The notes under the pieces: generated by a model | The model's database searches: none | Told to the model about the DNA's origin: nothing | Seen by the model: only the letters and a program-made list of their open reading frames with translations | Assembly (NCBI GenBank): GCA_050946655.1 | Contig: JBMNVE010000010.1 | Coordinates: forward strand, 1 to 36,307 | Origin: JAXGRD01 sp050946655 | Lineage (GTDB): Bacteria > Bacillota > Clostridia > Peptostreptococcales > Anaerovoracaceae | Direction of reading: 5' to 3' | Length of the DNA stretch: 36,307 bases | Made by a program: the position numbers and the translations under genes | In this document: positions 1-6,728 of the stretch, piece by piece | Layout of the letters: each line of letters opens with the position of its first letter | Position numbering within the stretch: position 1 is the first letter of the stretch

Positions 1-642
1 ACCATGATGGCTTCCGTTGCCAGATATTACAATGTGGACCACATAGCCAAAGCCTTTATCCGGAAACATAAGCGATGCAATATCGTATATTTGGGAGCCG
101 GACTTGAAACAGCATACTACAGGTTAAGTGAGAGCACTCCCCTCTTTTATGAAGTGGACCTGCCCGATGTGATAGAGTACCGGCGCAACCTGCTGGGCGA
201 ACATGAAAACGAGCGACTGATCGGCGGCGATCTTTTTGATTTCTCCTGGGCCGAATCAGTGGATAAGTCCATGCCCACCATGATTTTGGCCTCCGGAGTA
301 TTTCAGTATTTTACAGAGGATAGAATCCTCGGCTTCGTCGACAACCTACGCCGCAATTTTACAGAGGTAGAGCTGGTCTTTGATGCCATCAACGAAACAG
401 GCATCAAGTACGCAAATAAATACGTTCGAAAGACCGGGAACACTTCCGCGGCCATGCACTTTTTTATCAACGACAGCAATGAATTTGCAGAAAGGGCCGG
501 CGCCCACTTAATTGAGGAGAGAGCGTTTTTTACAGATGCCAGGCGAATGCTGAAAAAGAAACTGCGTCTATACACCCGCATCGCCATGAAAATCGTAGAC
601 GATAAAAAGCGGGCCATCCTGGTGCATCTTGCCATAAACTAG
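1..642 (+). CDS. Class I SAM-dependent methyltransferase, leucine carboxyl methyltransferase (LCMT/TcmP) type, 5'-truncated by the window
   Basis: The frame is open to the first base of the window, and about 212 residues are visible, whereas the family usually has about 270. The N-terminal cap is therefore probably outside the window rather than the gene starting at the ATG at position 4. The SAM-binding loop reads VYLGAGLETAYYRL, followed by the acidic strand end YEVDLPDVIEYRR, a GGDLFDFSW segment, and a post-motif ASGVFQYF. This pattern is typical of the LCMT/TcmP O-methyltransferase fold (PF04072). Such proteins methylate carboxyl or hydroxyl groups of small molecules in the cytoplasm, but the substrate here is unknown. 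No neighbour suggests a biosynthetic cluster, and the gene sits alone at the edge of an AT-rich accessory stretch. The family call is fairly sure; the substrate is not inferred. Confidence 0.75.
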   Translation, partial: TMMASVARYYNVDHIAKAFIRKHKRCNIVYLGAGLETAYYRLSESTPLFYEVDLPDVIEYRRNLLGEHENERLIGGDLFDFSWAESVDKSMPTMILASGVFQYFTEDRILGFVDNLRRNFTEVELVFDAINETGIKYANKYVRKTGNTSAAMHFFINDSNEFAERAGAHLIEERAFFTDARRMLKKKLRLYTRIAMKIVDDKKRAILVHLAIN

Positions 643-691
643 CCTGCAACCTAGATAATATATCTTCTCCTATTCTGTTTTCTTGCCCTTT

Positions 692-901
692 TTAGTCATC
701 TGCACTGATAAAAGTAAATCCATGGGTGCTTCCATTAAATAAGCGGTATTGGTCTTGAGACAGTTCTGTCTTTAGTTTTCCACTTCTATATTTTATATTT
801 GCATTTGGGAAGAGTGAACATCCGGTATTCATCATGCTTCTCAATTCTTGTTTATGGTTACCTCTCTGTCCTCCTCTGCCCTCTGTATCCTCATGTACAA
901 T
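692..901 (-). CDS. Small hypothetical protein (69 aa), uncertain
   Basis: A 69-codon frame starts at an ATG at 901, with a GGAG Shine-Dalgarno-like site about 6 nt upstream, and ends at a TGA followed by AAAAAGGGC. The product is hydrophilic, with a Gly/Arg-rich start (GRGGQRG) and no membrane segment. I do not recognise the family. It lies in the roughly 380-bp gap between the methyltransferase and the membrane protein gene, and nothing else in that gap is recognisable. It may be a real small gene, a remnant, or a chance ORF. Confidence 0.3.
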   Translation of the reverse strand: MVHEDTEGRGGQRGNHKQELRSMMNTGCSLFPNANIKYRSGKLKTELSQDQYRLFNGSTHGFTFISADD

Positions 902-1026
902 CATCTGTTGCTCCAAAATGCTAGTTTTTCAAAAAGATCTCATAGATTTTCTATCAATGTCAAATTAACCGTTCGAAAAGATTTATACTTTTTGTGCTTA
1001 TTTCAGTGGTAGACGAGTGTATTCAG

Positions 1027-1731
1027 TTAGTCATTTCCTCTTTTGTCCTTCTTATCTCTATTTTTGGATTTTTCAAATAATCGCTGTGTGGACAAGGTTA
1101 TGAATAAAATAGCAATTGATGATATAGATACGACAAAGATAATCAAAATAGGCTCGAAAGTTATATCAGACAGCATCAAAAACGCGTCATCCATTAAAAC
1201 TATAACTAGACTTAAAAGGCTAGCAACTAAAGAGAGCATTAAACTCAAGACAGTTGTCAGACGTTTTTTGTAGTCTATTCGCTCCGCGTTCTTTATGTTC
1301 TCATACTCCTTTTCAATGTCTGTTGTTAACAAAGCCTTAACTTGCTGAACATCTAAGTCATGTAAATATTCTGTGAGCTGTTTTGAGTAATCTTGCTTTC
1401 TATCACTTGACACATAAACATTTTCAACGATTTCACGTATTAGTTCTTCACAAATTATTCTTATGGAAAACAGTTCATCACTATTTACTTTGTATTTTCT
1501 TGCTGTTGATATAATTATTGCATCTATGATTTCTTTCTCTGGCAATCCTTTTTCAGCTACGTAGGGTTTAAGGGTTCGTATTATTTCAATGTTTGCCATG
1601 TTTATTTGTTCAAGATATTTCGACTTATCCTTTCGTTGAAAAATATATTTAGTTATAAGGTACACAATAATTCCGCTTATAATTCCTGTACCACTTCCAA
1701 CTACCCATTGGTATTGTAAAAACTCTAACAT
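1027..1731 (-). CDS. Hypothetical membrane protein, three predicted transmembrane helices
   Basis: A 234-residue protein. One hydrophobic helix lies near residues 11-30 (SGTGIISGIIVYLITKYIF). A soluble middle of about 125 residues, rich in Lys, Glu and Ile, follows. A pair of C-terminal helices lies near 160-180 (LSLMLSLVASLLSLVIVLM) and 193-212, and the tail is very basic (KSKNRDKKDKRGND). The layout suggests a soluble domain held at the membrane. I do not recognise the family. The ATG has GGTGA about 6 nt upstream, and a good sigma-A promoter precedes it. Base composition is markedly more AT-rich than the housekeeping genes further right, as expected for horizontally acquired DNA. It stands alone: the next gene upstream on this strand is more than 450 bp away. 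Confidence 0.6.
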   Translation of the reverse strand: MLEFLQYQWVVGSGTGIISGIIVYLITKYIFQRKDKSKYLEQINMANIEIIRTLKPYVAEKGLPEKEIIDAIIISTARKYKVNSDELFSIRIICEELIREIVENVYVSSDRKQDYSKQLTEYLHDLDVQQVKALLTTDIEKEYENIKNAERIDYKKRLTTVLSLMLSLVASLLSLVIVLMDDAFLMLSDITFEPILIIFVVSISSIAILFITLSTQRLFEKSKNRDKKDKRGND

Positions 1732-1752
1732 TTTTTCACCATCCTAATAAGC

Positions 1753-1781
1753 ATTATAGATTCTTTTCCATCTGAAAACAA
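1753..1781 (-). promoter_or_regulatory. Sigma-A-type promoter of the membrane protein gene
   Basis: Reading the minus strand, TTGTTT is followed after 17 bp by a perfect TATAAT. The -10 box lies 22 bp upstream of the start codon at 1731. This is inferred from consensus match and spacing only. Confidence 0.5.
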
Positions 1782-2192
1782 CTAAAAGAGGACTACCAAT
1801 AAAGCTCGTTACTGCAGAAAAAACAATCGTAACAGGAAATATAGCCATCGATCTTGGTGCAGACAAAAAACAAAACGGATGTTACGAGGGCAAGGGCTAT
1901 CTTATGCCTAGCATATCAAACAAATTGCCGGCCTTGCTGCCACAAATACCCATGACAAAAATATTGACCTTACTCTGTTCGCGAGCCTATTTCCTTATAA
2001 TGCAGGTGCGCAGTCAACATCAATCAAACTGCCATTTGCACTAACATCTACGGCCTGTACCCGCAGGAAATAACAGCGCTACAAAAAGACTATTTCAACC
2101 TATGTGAGCAGGCCAATGGCATACCTAAACAACTTGTGGAGGTTACAGTTCTATTAAATTTGGGAAGGAACAGCAATAATCGCTCCCCAGGT
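1782..2192. other. Gap with decayed coding-like sequence
   Basis: Apart from the promoter above, no intact gene lies between 1732 and 2192. Plus-strand frames contain protein-like stretches broken by stops and frame changes. One runs from about 1803 (LVTAEKTIVTGNIAIDLGAD...). Another, in a different frame from about 2015, reads NIYGLYPQEITALQKDYF and continues about 45 codons. This pattern suggests a degraded gene of a type I do not recognise. The call is weak, because open stretches of this length also occur by chance in AT-rich DNA. Confidence 0.25.
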
Positions 2193-4154
2193 TCACCATG
2201 GTATTGCTTTACCTTTTTGCAAGCTTAGCGTTGACGGGGCGGTTTCCCCAAAATCTTTAATAAATCTTGAGGCCGAAACGGTACGCCAAGCGTGTGGATT
2301 TGCTGATATATTTATCCCTAATGCCTCGCTCCCTGGTAACCCGACAAATGAGCTAATTATCAATGTGCCTGGATAACCATTATCACTACTCTTACAACGT
2401 GTGATAGCCACATAAAATAAACGACGTTGTTCCTCAATCTGTTTTTCAAGGCTTATTTCACTGTCTTTATCTAAGCGAGGTATCAACTCGTCTATGGCAC
2501 TCATAACAATAACATATTTTGCGCTTAATCCTTTTGACGCGTGAAGGCTCATTATACGAACATGGTCTCGCTTCGAAGTATTTTCTGGAAATGATACCCT
2601 TTCAATAATAAGCGAATGGATTTTTTGAAGCCACGGTTCAAGTCCGACTTCTCGTTCATCTTCTGCTTCTTCAACTGCTTCTATTAATATATTTCTAAAA
2701 TCTCTATTATCTGGGATGTCCTCGGCAAAAACATCAATGAGAGTTTCTCCATCACCCTCAATAGCAATGCGTATCTCATTGATTTTCCTTGTAATTTTCT
2801 TATACTGTTTCAAAAGAGAAGATATATTAGAAAGTTTCAGCTCACCACTAATACATTTTTCAAGTACTTCAAATGTAGTCATGCTATGCTTTGTAGCATA
2901 GTCAAGCAATCGCATATAGCTTTTTGTACGATAATTCTGGTTCCCATAGCCTAACAAGTAGCGCAGTGCCACCATATCATTTGGTTTTGCCATTAAAGAT
3001 AATAATGCAAAACTGTACTTCAATTCATCTGTAGCTATTGCTGACTCTCTAAAATACGATTTGGCATTTATACCGTTTTGAACAAGCGCGTCACGAATTC
3101 TATATCCAATTTTCCTCACAGGTGCAAGAATCAGAACATCCTCTGCCTTTATTTTCTCCGATAAAATATCTTCATTAACTTTGTTTGCTAAGCCCACTAT
3201 TTCATCATCTAGCGAATCCCATTGGGCAATCTTCACTATGCCATTTTGGTTTTGTTCAAACGCCTGCAAATCACCCAATGTGCGATTTGTATTTTGCGAA
3301 ATGAGGCGTGATGCCATACGTACGACATGCTTTGGACAACGTCGACAGTGATCAAAATCAATAGCGTCACATCCCGGGTGTGTTTCGGAGAACTCTTGTA
3401 TCCCTTCCGGGTGAGCATGTTTGAAAGAATATATTGACTGATCATCGTCTCCAATGATGGCCAAATTGCAATTTGAGGCTAGCAAGTCAATGACTGCTTG
3501 TTCTGCTTTATTGAGGTCTTGATATTCATCAACAAGAATATGGTCAAACCCTCGACTTTCCACACAGCTTGGGTTATTGCGAAGATAATGGAATGTCTCG
3601 ATAATCATTTCCCCAAAAAGCATTGCTTTGTGTGCTTTAAGCCATGAAGTAATTTCTCCTGCAAATTGTTTGTCAATTGCTTCTAAAGGAAACCCTGGAT
3701 CTTCAGATTGTAGTCTTGCCCAGGCAGATTCAAATGCCTGTATCCTTTTTTGTTTATCTCTAAGTTTTCCAAAAGTATTATCTATATCATACAACATTGG
3801 CTTTTGTTCAAACTCTAACATGGGTCTTGGAAAACGTCCCGTCCTTTCTATAATGGCTTTCTTATTCAAGAGGCCAAAACAAAAACTATGTAAAGTCTTT
3901 GCAATAACCTTATCAGAACCCTCTACTCCTACGGACTGGATTTCATTCCTCAAATCTTGTGCTGCTGTTCGTGTGAATGTTACAGCAAGGATTTTCCGAG
4001 GCTCTTGTCCTTCTTCTAATAGGCGAGCAACTCGGCGTTGTAAGCCAAAGGACTTTCCTGTTCCAGGACCAGCTACAACGCGAATTACTTTTGATTTGCC
4101 TGACGCAAATTTATATGCCGCTGATTTTTTATCGATTCCAGTATCCCACGCCAT
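2193..4154 (-). CDS. UvrD/PcrA/Rep-type superfamily 1A ATP-dependent DNA helicase
   Basis: A 653-residue SF1A 3'-5' helicase with its motifs in order. Walker A is GPGTGKS near residue 30, followed by motif Ia (LAVTFTRTAAQDLRNEI). Walker B is VDEYQD near 210, motif III is IIGDDDQSIYSFKHA, motif IV starts at CRRCP, motif V is MSLHASKGLSAKYVIV, and motif VI is EEQRRLFYVAITRC. It would unwind or clear duplex DNA using ATP. The longest frame opens at 4169, but GGAGGG lies 6 nt before the ATG at 4154, so that start is preferred. The protein is shorter than PcrA (about 740 aa) and lacks PcrA's usual C-terminal tail. It is single, AT-rich and in accessory DNA, so it is more likely an island or defence-type helicase than the housekeeping copy. 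No OLD-type nuclease partner lies beside it. Confidence 0.88.
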   Translation of the reverse strand: MAWDTGIDKKSAAYKFASGKSKVIRVVAGPGTGKSFGLQRRVARLLEEGQEPRKILAVTFTRTAAQDLRNEIQSVGVEGSDKVIAKTLHSFCFGLLNKKAIIERTGRFPRPMLEFEQKPMLYDIDNTFGKLRDKQKRIQAFESAWARLQSEDPGFPLEAIDKQFAGEITSWLKAHKAMLFGEMIIETFHYLRNNPSCVESRGFDHILVDEYQDLNKAEQAVIDLLASNCNLAIIGDDDQSIYSFKHAHPEGIQEFSETHPGCDAIDFDHCRRCPKHVVRMASRLISQNTNRTLGDLQAFEQNQNGIVKIAQWDSLDDEIVGLANKVNEDILSEKIKAEDVLILAPVRKIGYRIRDALVQNGINAKSYFRESAIATDELKYSFALLSLMAKPNDMVALRYLLGYGNQNYRTKSYMRLLDYATKHSMTTFEVLEKCISGELKLSNISSLLKQYKKITRKINEIRIAIEGDGETLIDVFAEDIPDNRDFRNILIEAVEEAEDEREVGLEPWLQKIHSLIIERVSFPENTSKRDHVRIMSLHASKGLSAKYVIVMSAIDELIPRLDKDSEISLEKQIEEQRRLFYVAITRCKSSDNGYPGTLIISSFVGLPGSEALGINISANPHAWRTVSASRFIKDFGETAPSTLSLQKGKAIPW

Positions 4155-4234
4155 ATGAAACCCTCCCATTTCGATATATTAAACATATCAAAACATGTCC
4201 AAAAATGTGTTTTCTAAATTGTTTTCGTTTTTTC

Positions 4235-4263
4235 ATTATATAGCATTTCCCTTGCTCTAACAA
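4235..4263 (-). promoter_or_regulatory. Sigma-A promoter of the helicase gene
   Basis: On the minus strand, TTGTTA is followed after exactly 17 bp by TATAAT, leaving a leader of about 75 nt before the ATG at 4154. Confidence 0.6.
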
Positions 4264-4343
4264 TGCAATCATAGGCACTGATCGTATCAAGTTAGGGTGG
4301 GAAAAGGCTTTACATCTTCTCCCACTCTGGCTTGACAAAATTT

Positions 4344-4403
4344 AAATACGATGTGCTATTTACAATTTCTTTTTGTGTGTGCTAAACTGTTGTTATCCTT
4401 CAT
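4344..4403 (-). pseudogene. tnpA: Remnant of an IS200/IS605-family transposase gene (tnpA), 5' end only
   Basis: After a GGAGGTG ribosome site, the minus strand reads MKDNNSLAHTKRNCK, then a TAG stop, then HIVF. IS200-type TnpA (Y1 single-strand transposase) typically begins with a closely similar N-terminus in which SLAHTKWNCKYHIVF is conserved. Two changes are visible: the Trp codon is now Arg, and the Tyr codon is now a stop. Homology ends after HIVF, and the rest of the gene, including the HUH motif and catalytic tyrosine, is missing. It is an inactive relic. It lies just left of the tRNA-Leu gene and upstream of the helicase promoter. Confidence 0.7.
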
Positions 4404-4560
4404 TGGATACACCTCCTTGTTTTTCATAGTGTGGTTGGCAAACCCACACTATACTAACACAGGAGGTTTTTTGCTTAAAGCTAAAGCTCCTTAATCACAC
4501 CGGCATAGCCGGTGGTTTATTGTTCCTCCTTCCTTCGTCAGTCGGAACCTCCGCTAAAGC
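4404..4560 (-). mobile_element. Upstream end of the IS200/IS605 remnant with two hairpins
   Basis: This segment lies upstream of the tnpA relic on the same strand. It contains a perfect 9-bp stem (4426-4434 with 4444-4452, ATAGTGTGG/CCACACTAT) just before the tnpA ribosome site. A 7-bp stem with a 3-nt loop (4498-4514, CACCGGC-ATA-GCCGGTG) lies further out. Subterminal hairpins and a structured tnpA leader are known features of IS200/IS605 elements. The GCTAAAGC motif recurs at both sides of the second hairpin. The exact element boundary is not determinable by eye. Confidence 0.5.
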
Positions 4561-4568
4561 TACAAAGA

Positions 4569-4594
4569 AAAACCGTTGATATTTCAACGGTTTT
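4569..4594 (-). terminator. Rho-independent terminator of tRNA-Leu
   Basis: A perfect 11-bp inverted repeat (4569-4579 with 4584-4594, AAAACCGTTGA type) has a 4-nt loop. On the minus strand the stem ends in a T-run just after the tRNA 3' end. Confidence 0.75.
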
Positions 4595-4602
4595 AGTAGT
4601 TA

Positions 4603-4689
4603 TGGTGCGGATAATAGGATTCGAACCTACACGAAGTTGCCCTCACTAGCACCTGAAGCTAGCGCGTCTGCCAGTTCCGCCATATCCGC
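4603..4689 (-). tRNA. tRNA-Leu (anticodon CAG)
   Basis: The minus strand starts GCGGATATGGCGGAA and ends TATCCGCACCA, so CCA is encoded. The acceptor stem pairs GCGGATA with TATCCGC. The anticodon stem is CTAGC/GCTAG with loop TTCAGGT, giving anticodon CAG for CUG codons. The T-arm contains GTTCGAAT. A long variable arm (GAGGGCAACTTC region) marks a class II tRNA, as expected for leucine. It has its own promoter and terminator. The accessory region starts on its 3' side, the usual side for integration into tRNA genes. Confidence 0.95.
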
Positions 4690-4712
4690 ATATAGCATCG
4701 GCTACCTGTACA

Positions 4713-4741
4713 ATGATAATGGGATTTGGGGTCTCTGTCAA
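4713..4741 (-). promoter_or_regulatory. Sigma-A promoter of tRNA-Leu
   Basis: On the minus strand a perfect TTGACA is followed after 17 bp by TATCAT, placing the transcription start about 15-20 nt before the mature tRNA 5' end. Confidence 0.7.
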
Positions 4742-5051
4742 GGGGGAAACCCATGTTTTTGAATAATATGAGTGGCGGTGCTCATGTCATGGTAGAAATC
4801 CAAATGATTTATCATGCTTTGAGTTAGGATGCAACAAGGCGCGATAAAAAAGCTGTGCCAAGTATATTCTCCATTTTTTCTTTTTCTACTTGCTATAGCA
4901 GAATTTGATTTTTTCCCCTGAAGATTCTTCTATTGGCAACCAACCTCGCCTTTATGGAAGAAAAATTCTTCTTTAAGGTGCGAAAATATTGTGACATGGA
5001 GATAATAAGTGGATAACCTATATAGTCTATCCTCCTCCTGAGCAGCCGGGT
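4742..5051. other. Gene-free gap
   Basis: I see no gene, tRNA or clear terminator in these 310 bp. There is a short hairpin near 4768-4785 (ATGAG...CTCAT) and several pyrimidine-rich runs. It may serve as the 3' region of the frameshifted B3/4 gene to its right. Confidence 0.4.
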
Positions 5052-5761
5052 CTACACGGTGATATCTATGTAGGGGTTGTTTTCATCCACGATCCTGCAC
5101 TCCGCCGTAATGCCGAAACATTCCCTCAACCCCTCGATCAAATCATCCCTGACAGATGACAGGACCGCATCAGGGATCTCTCCCAATATCTCGGAGACAA
5201 ACAGGATGTGATTGCTTTCCTCCGTTAATAGGGCGTGCTTGGCTTGCTTCCAAACGAAATGCCTTGTGATGATTTTGGAACCGTCTGCATAGCTCACTTC
5301 TCCCGGCGAGACCGGGGTTTCCTCTTGGCTGTCCAGGGCAACAAAGGTATCCCCTTCCAGCGACAGGCGAAGCAGCAGGTCCGATTCCAGTTGGCCCAGA
5401 TCAAATCCTCCCGCGGGAACGATGTTCTTCATGGAAATGCCGTTGTAGAAATCCACAACCGGACTGATCCGAAAGGGCTGGCCCCCTTTTCCCGCCCGTC
5501 TAACCATGGCCTCGATGGAACTGGGGAATTTCTTCCTCGGTGCTCCCATGGCCTTCATCCGTTCCACCCACGGGATGATGTTGGGATGGGATTGAGGGTT
5601 TCCGTAGGCAGAAGCAGCTTTGGCCGCATTTTCCCAGCCCTTCAGCAAAACCCGCTCTACGGCCGCCTCATCGGATGATGCCCCCATCCCCTTGGCACCA
5701 CTGTAATGATGCGCATACCCGGGAAGGAGCGGAAGATTTCTTCTTTCACGATAAACTTCAT
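5052..5761 (-). pseudogene. B3/4-domain protein (COG3382 type), interrupted by a one-base frameshift
   Basis: The long open part (5052-5687) matches the B3/4 domain also found in the beta subunit of phenylalanyl-tRNA synthetase. It includes the family's PSSIEAMVRRAGKGGQPF and VDFYNGISMKNIVPAGGFD segments. Its apparent start MGASSDEAA is not a real N-terminus: in another frame upstream, an ATG at 5761 preceded by GAGGTGG encodes MKFIVKEEIFRSFPGMRIITVV. That is the expected start of this family. The two frames join at the G-rich stretch at 5681-5691. Adding one G would restore a 236-residue protein, close to the usual length. Free-standing B3/4 proteins are thought to bind or proofread aminoacyl-tRNA, but their role is poorly defined. 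The shift may be a true mutation, a homopolymer sequencing error, or slippage. No promoter was recognised. Confidence 0.75.
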
Positions 5762-5944
5762 ATCCACCTCTTCACTTACTTGATCAAATCACGAATGTTG
5801 GGAAGATGCCTCTTGGCCTTCCTTCAGCCTCCCCGTTTTTGCACCGGGAAACCCTTCTCCCTAAATCTTACCCTAATTATCGCAAAATTCCAATATGCCC
5901 CTTGCCTTCTTGCCGAATTTTGCGGAAAAATCATAGGGCTTATG

Positions 5945-5962
5945 ATATGATGATTATCATAT
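5945..5962. promoter_or_regulatory. Perfect inverted repeat overlapping the lysozyme start codon
   Basis: ATATGAT and ATCATAT, separated by GATT, form a 7-bp dyad. Its right arm includes the first two bases of the lysozyme ATG. It could be an operator or an RNA hairpin that limits translation, and no standard ribosome site is present. It could also be a chance AT-rich dyad. Confidence 0.3.
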
Positions 5963-6722
5963 GAAGAAGAACAAACGACGTAAAAAACCGATTACATGGA
6001 AGCGGCGGATCGCCCTTATTCTGGCCGGATTAATGCTGCTCTTCCTCGCCTACGGCATTTCTCTAGTGGTACGGGTGAACTTACTTCCCGATGCCCCAAA
6101 GGATGGCCTGGATTATCCTGTCCGGGGCATCGATGTTTCTTCCTACCAGGGGAAGATCCACTGGCCCACCTTGTCTTCTCAGGGGATATCCTTTGCCTTT
6201 ATCAAGGCGACGGAAGGGAGCAGCCACAAGGACCCCACCTTTGATCACAACTGGAAAGAGGCAAAAAAGACCCACCTGCGAATAGGGGCCTATCACTTCA
6301 TGAGTTTTGAAACTCCGGGGAAGACCCAAGCGGAGAACTTCATCAGCACCGTAGGGAAAACAGGCGGTGATCTTCCGCCTGTTGTAGATGTTGAACTTTA
6401 TGGGGGTTTCATTGCCAAGAATCCGTCTTCAGATCAGGTCCACGGCATTCTGATCCCTCTGCTGAAGGAACTGAAAGATGAATACGGCAAGGATCCCATC
6501 ATCTATACCACCCAGCACCTCTATGACAAATACATCTCCGGGAACTACGATAATGACATTTGGATCGCCGATCCCAGCCTAAACCCTCAACTTCCCGATG
6601 GCAGGGACTGGGTCTTTTGCCAGTACTCCTTTGAGGGAGTGCTGAAAGGCTACGACGGGGAGGTTCCCCACATCGACTTAAACGTCTTCAACGGGTCCAA
6701 GCTGGACTTTGTCCGGTACTGA
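5961..6722 (+). CDS. Membrane-anchored GH25 lysozyme (N,O-diacetylmuramidase)
   Basis: A 253-residue protein with a basic N-terminus (MKKNKRRKKP) and one transmembrane helix at about 17-37. It has no signal-peptidase motif, so it is probably a type II membrane protein with the enzyme outside. The glycoside hydrolase family 25 domain fills residues 55-250. It shows GIDVSSYQG (Asp58), FIKATEG (Glu85), and the central PPVVDVEL strand with Asp143 and Glu145, the expected catalytic acids. It would cleave the beta-1,4 bond between N-acetylmuramic acid and N-acetylglucosamine in peptidoglycan, serving wall turnover rather than a phage role, since no holin or phage genes are near. No clear Shine-Dalgarno site precedes the ATG; instead a palindrome runs into it. 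The gene is convergent with the flavoprotein gene, with stops 6 bp apart. Confidence 0.9.
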   Translation: MKKNKRRKKPITWKRRIALILAGLMLLFLAYGISLVVRVNLLPDAPKDGLDYPVRGIDVSSYQGKIHWPTLSSQGISFAFIKATEGSSHKDPTFDHNWKEAKKTHLRIGAYHFMSFETPGKTQAENFISTVGKTGGDLPPVVDVELYGGFIAKNPSSDQVHGILIPLLKELKDEYGKDPIIYTTQHLYDKYISGNYDNDIWIADPSLNPQLPDGRDWVFCQYSFEGVLKGYDGEVPHIDLNVFNGSKLDFVRY

Positions 6723-6728
6723 TCCGGA

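Noticed and set aside
2193..4154. Gabija (GajAB) defence system
   Set aside because: GajB is a UvrD-like helicase, but no OLD-family nuclease lies next to this one; the neighbour is a small membrane protein.
4605..4689. Duplicated tRNA 3' end marking an attachment site
   Set aside because: No second copy of the T-arm/acceptor sequence was found in positions 1-4600; it could lie outside the window.
5675..5950. Plus-strand 91-codon frame
   Set aside because: It is antisense to the N-terminal part of the frameshifted B3/4 gene and has no ribosome site or recognisable domain.
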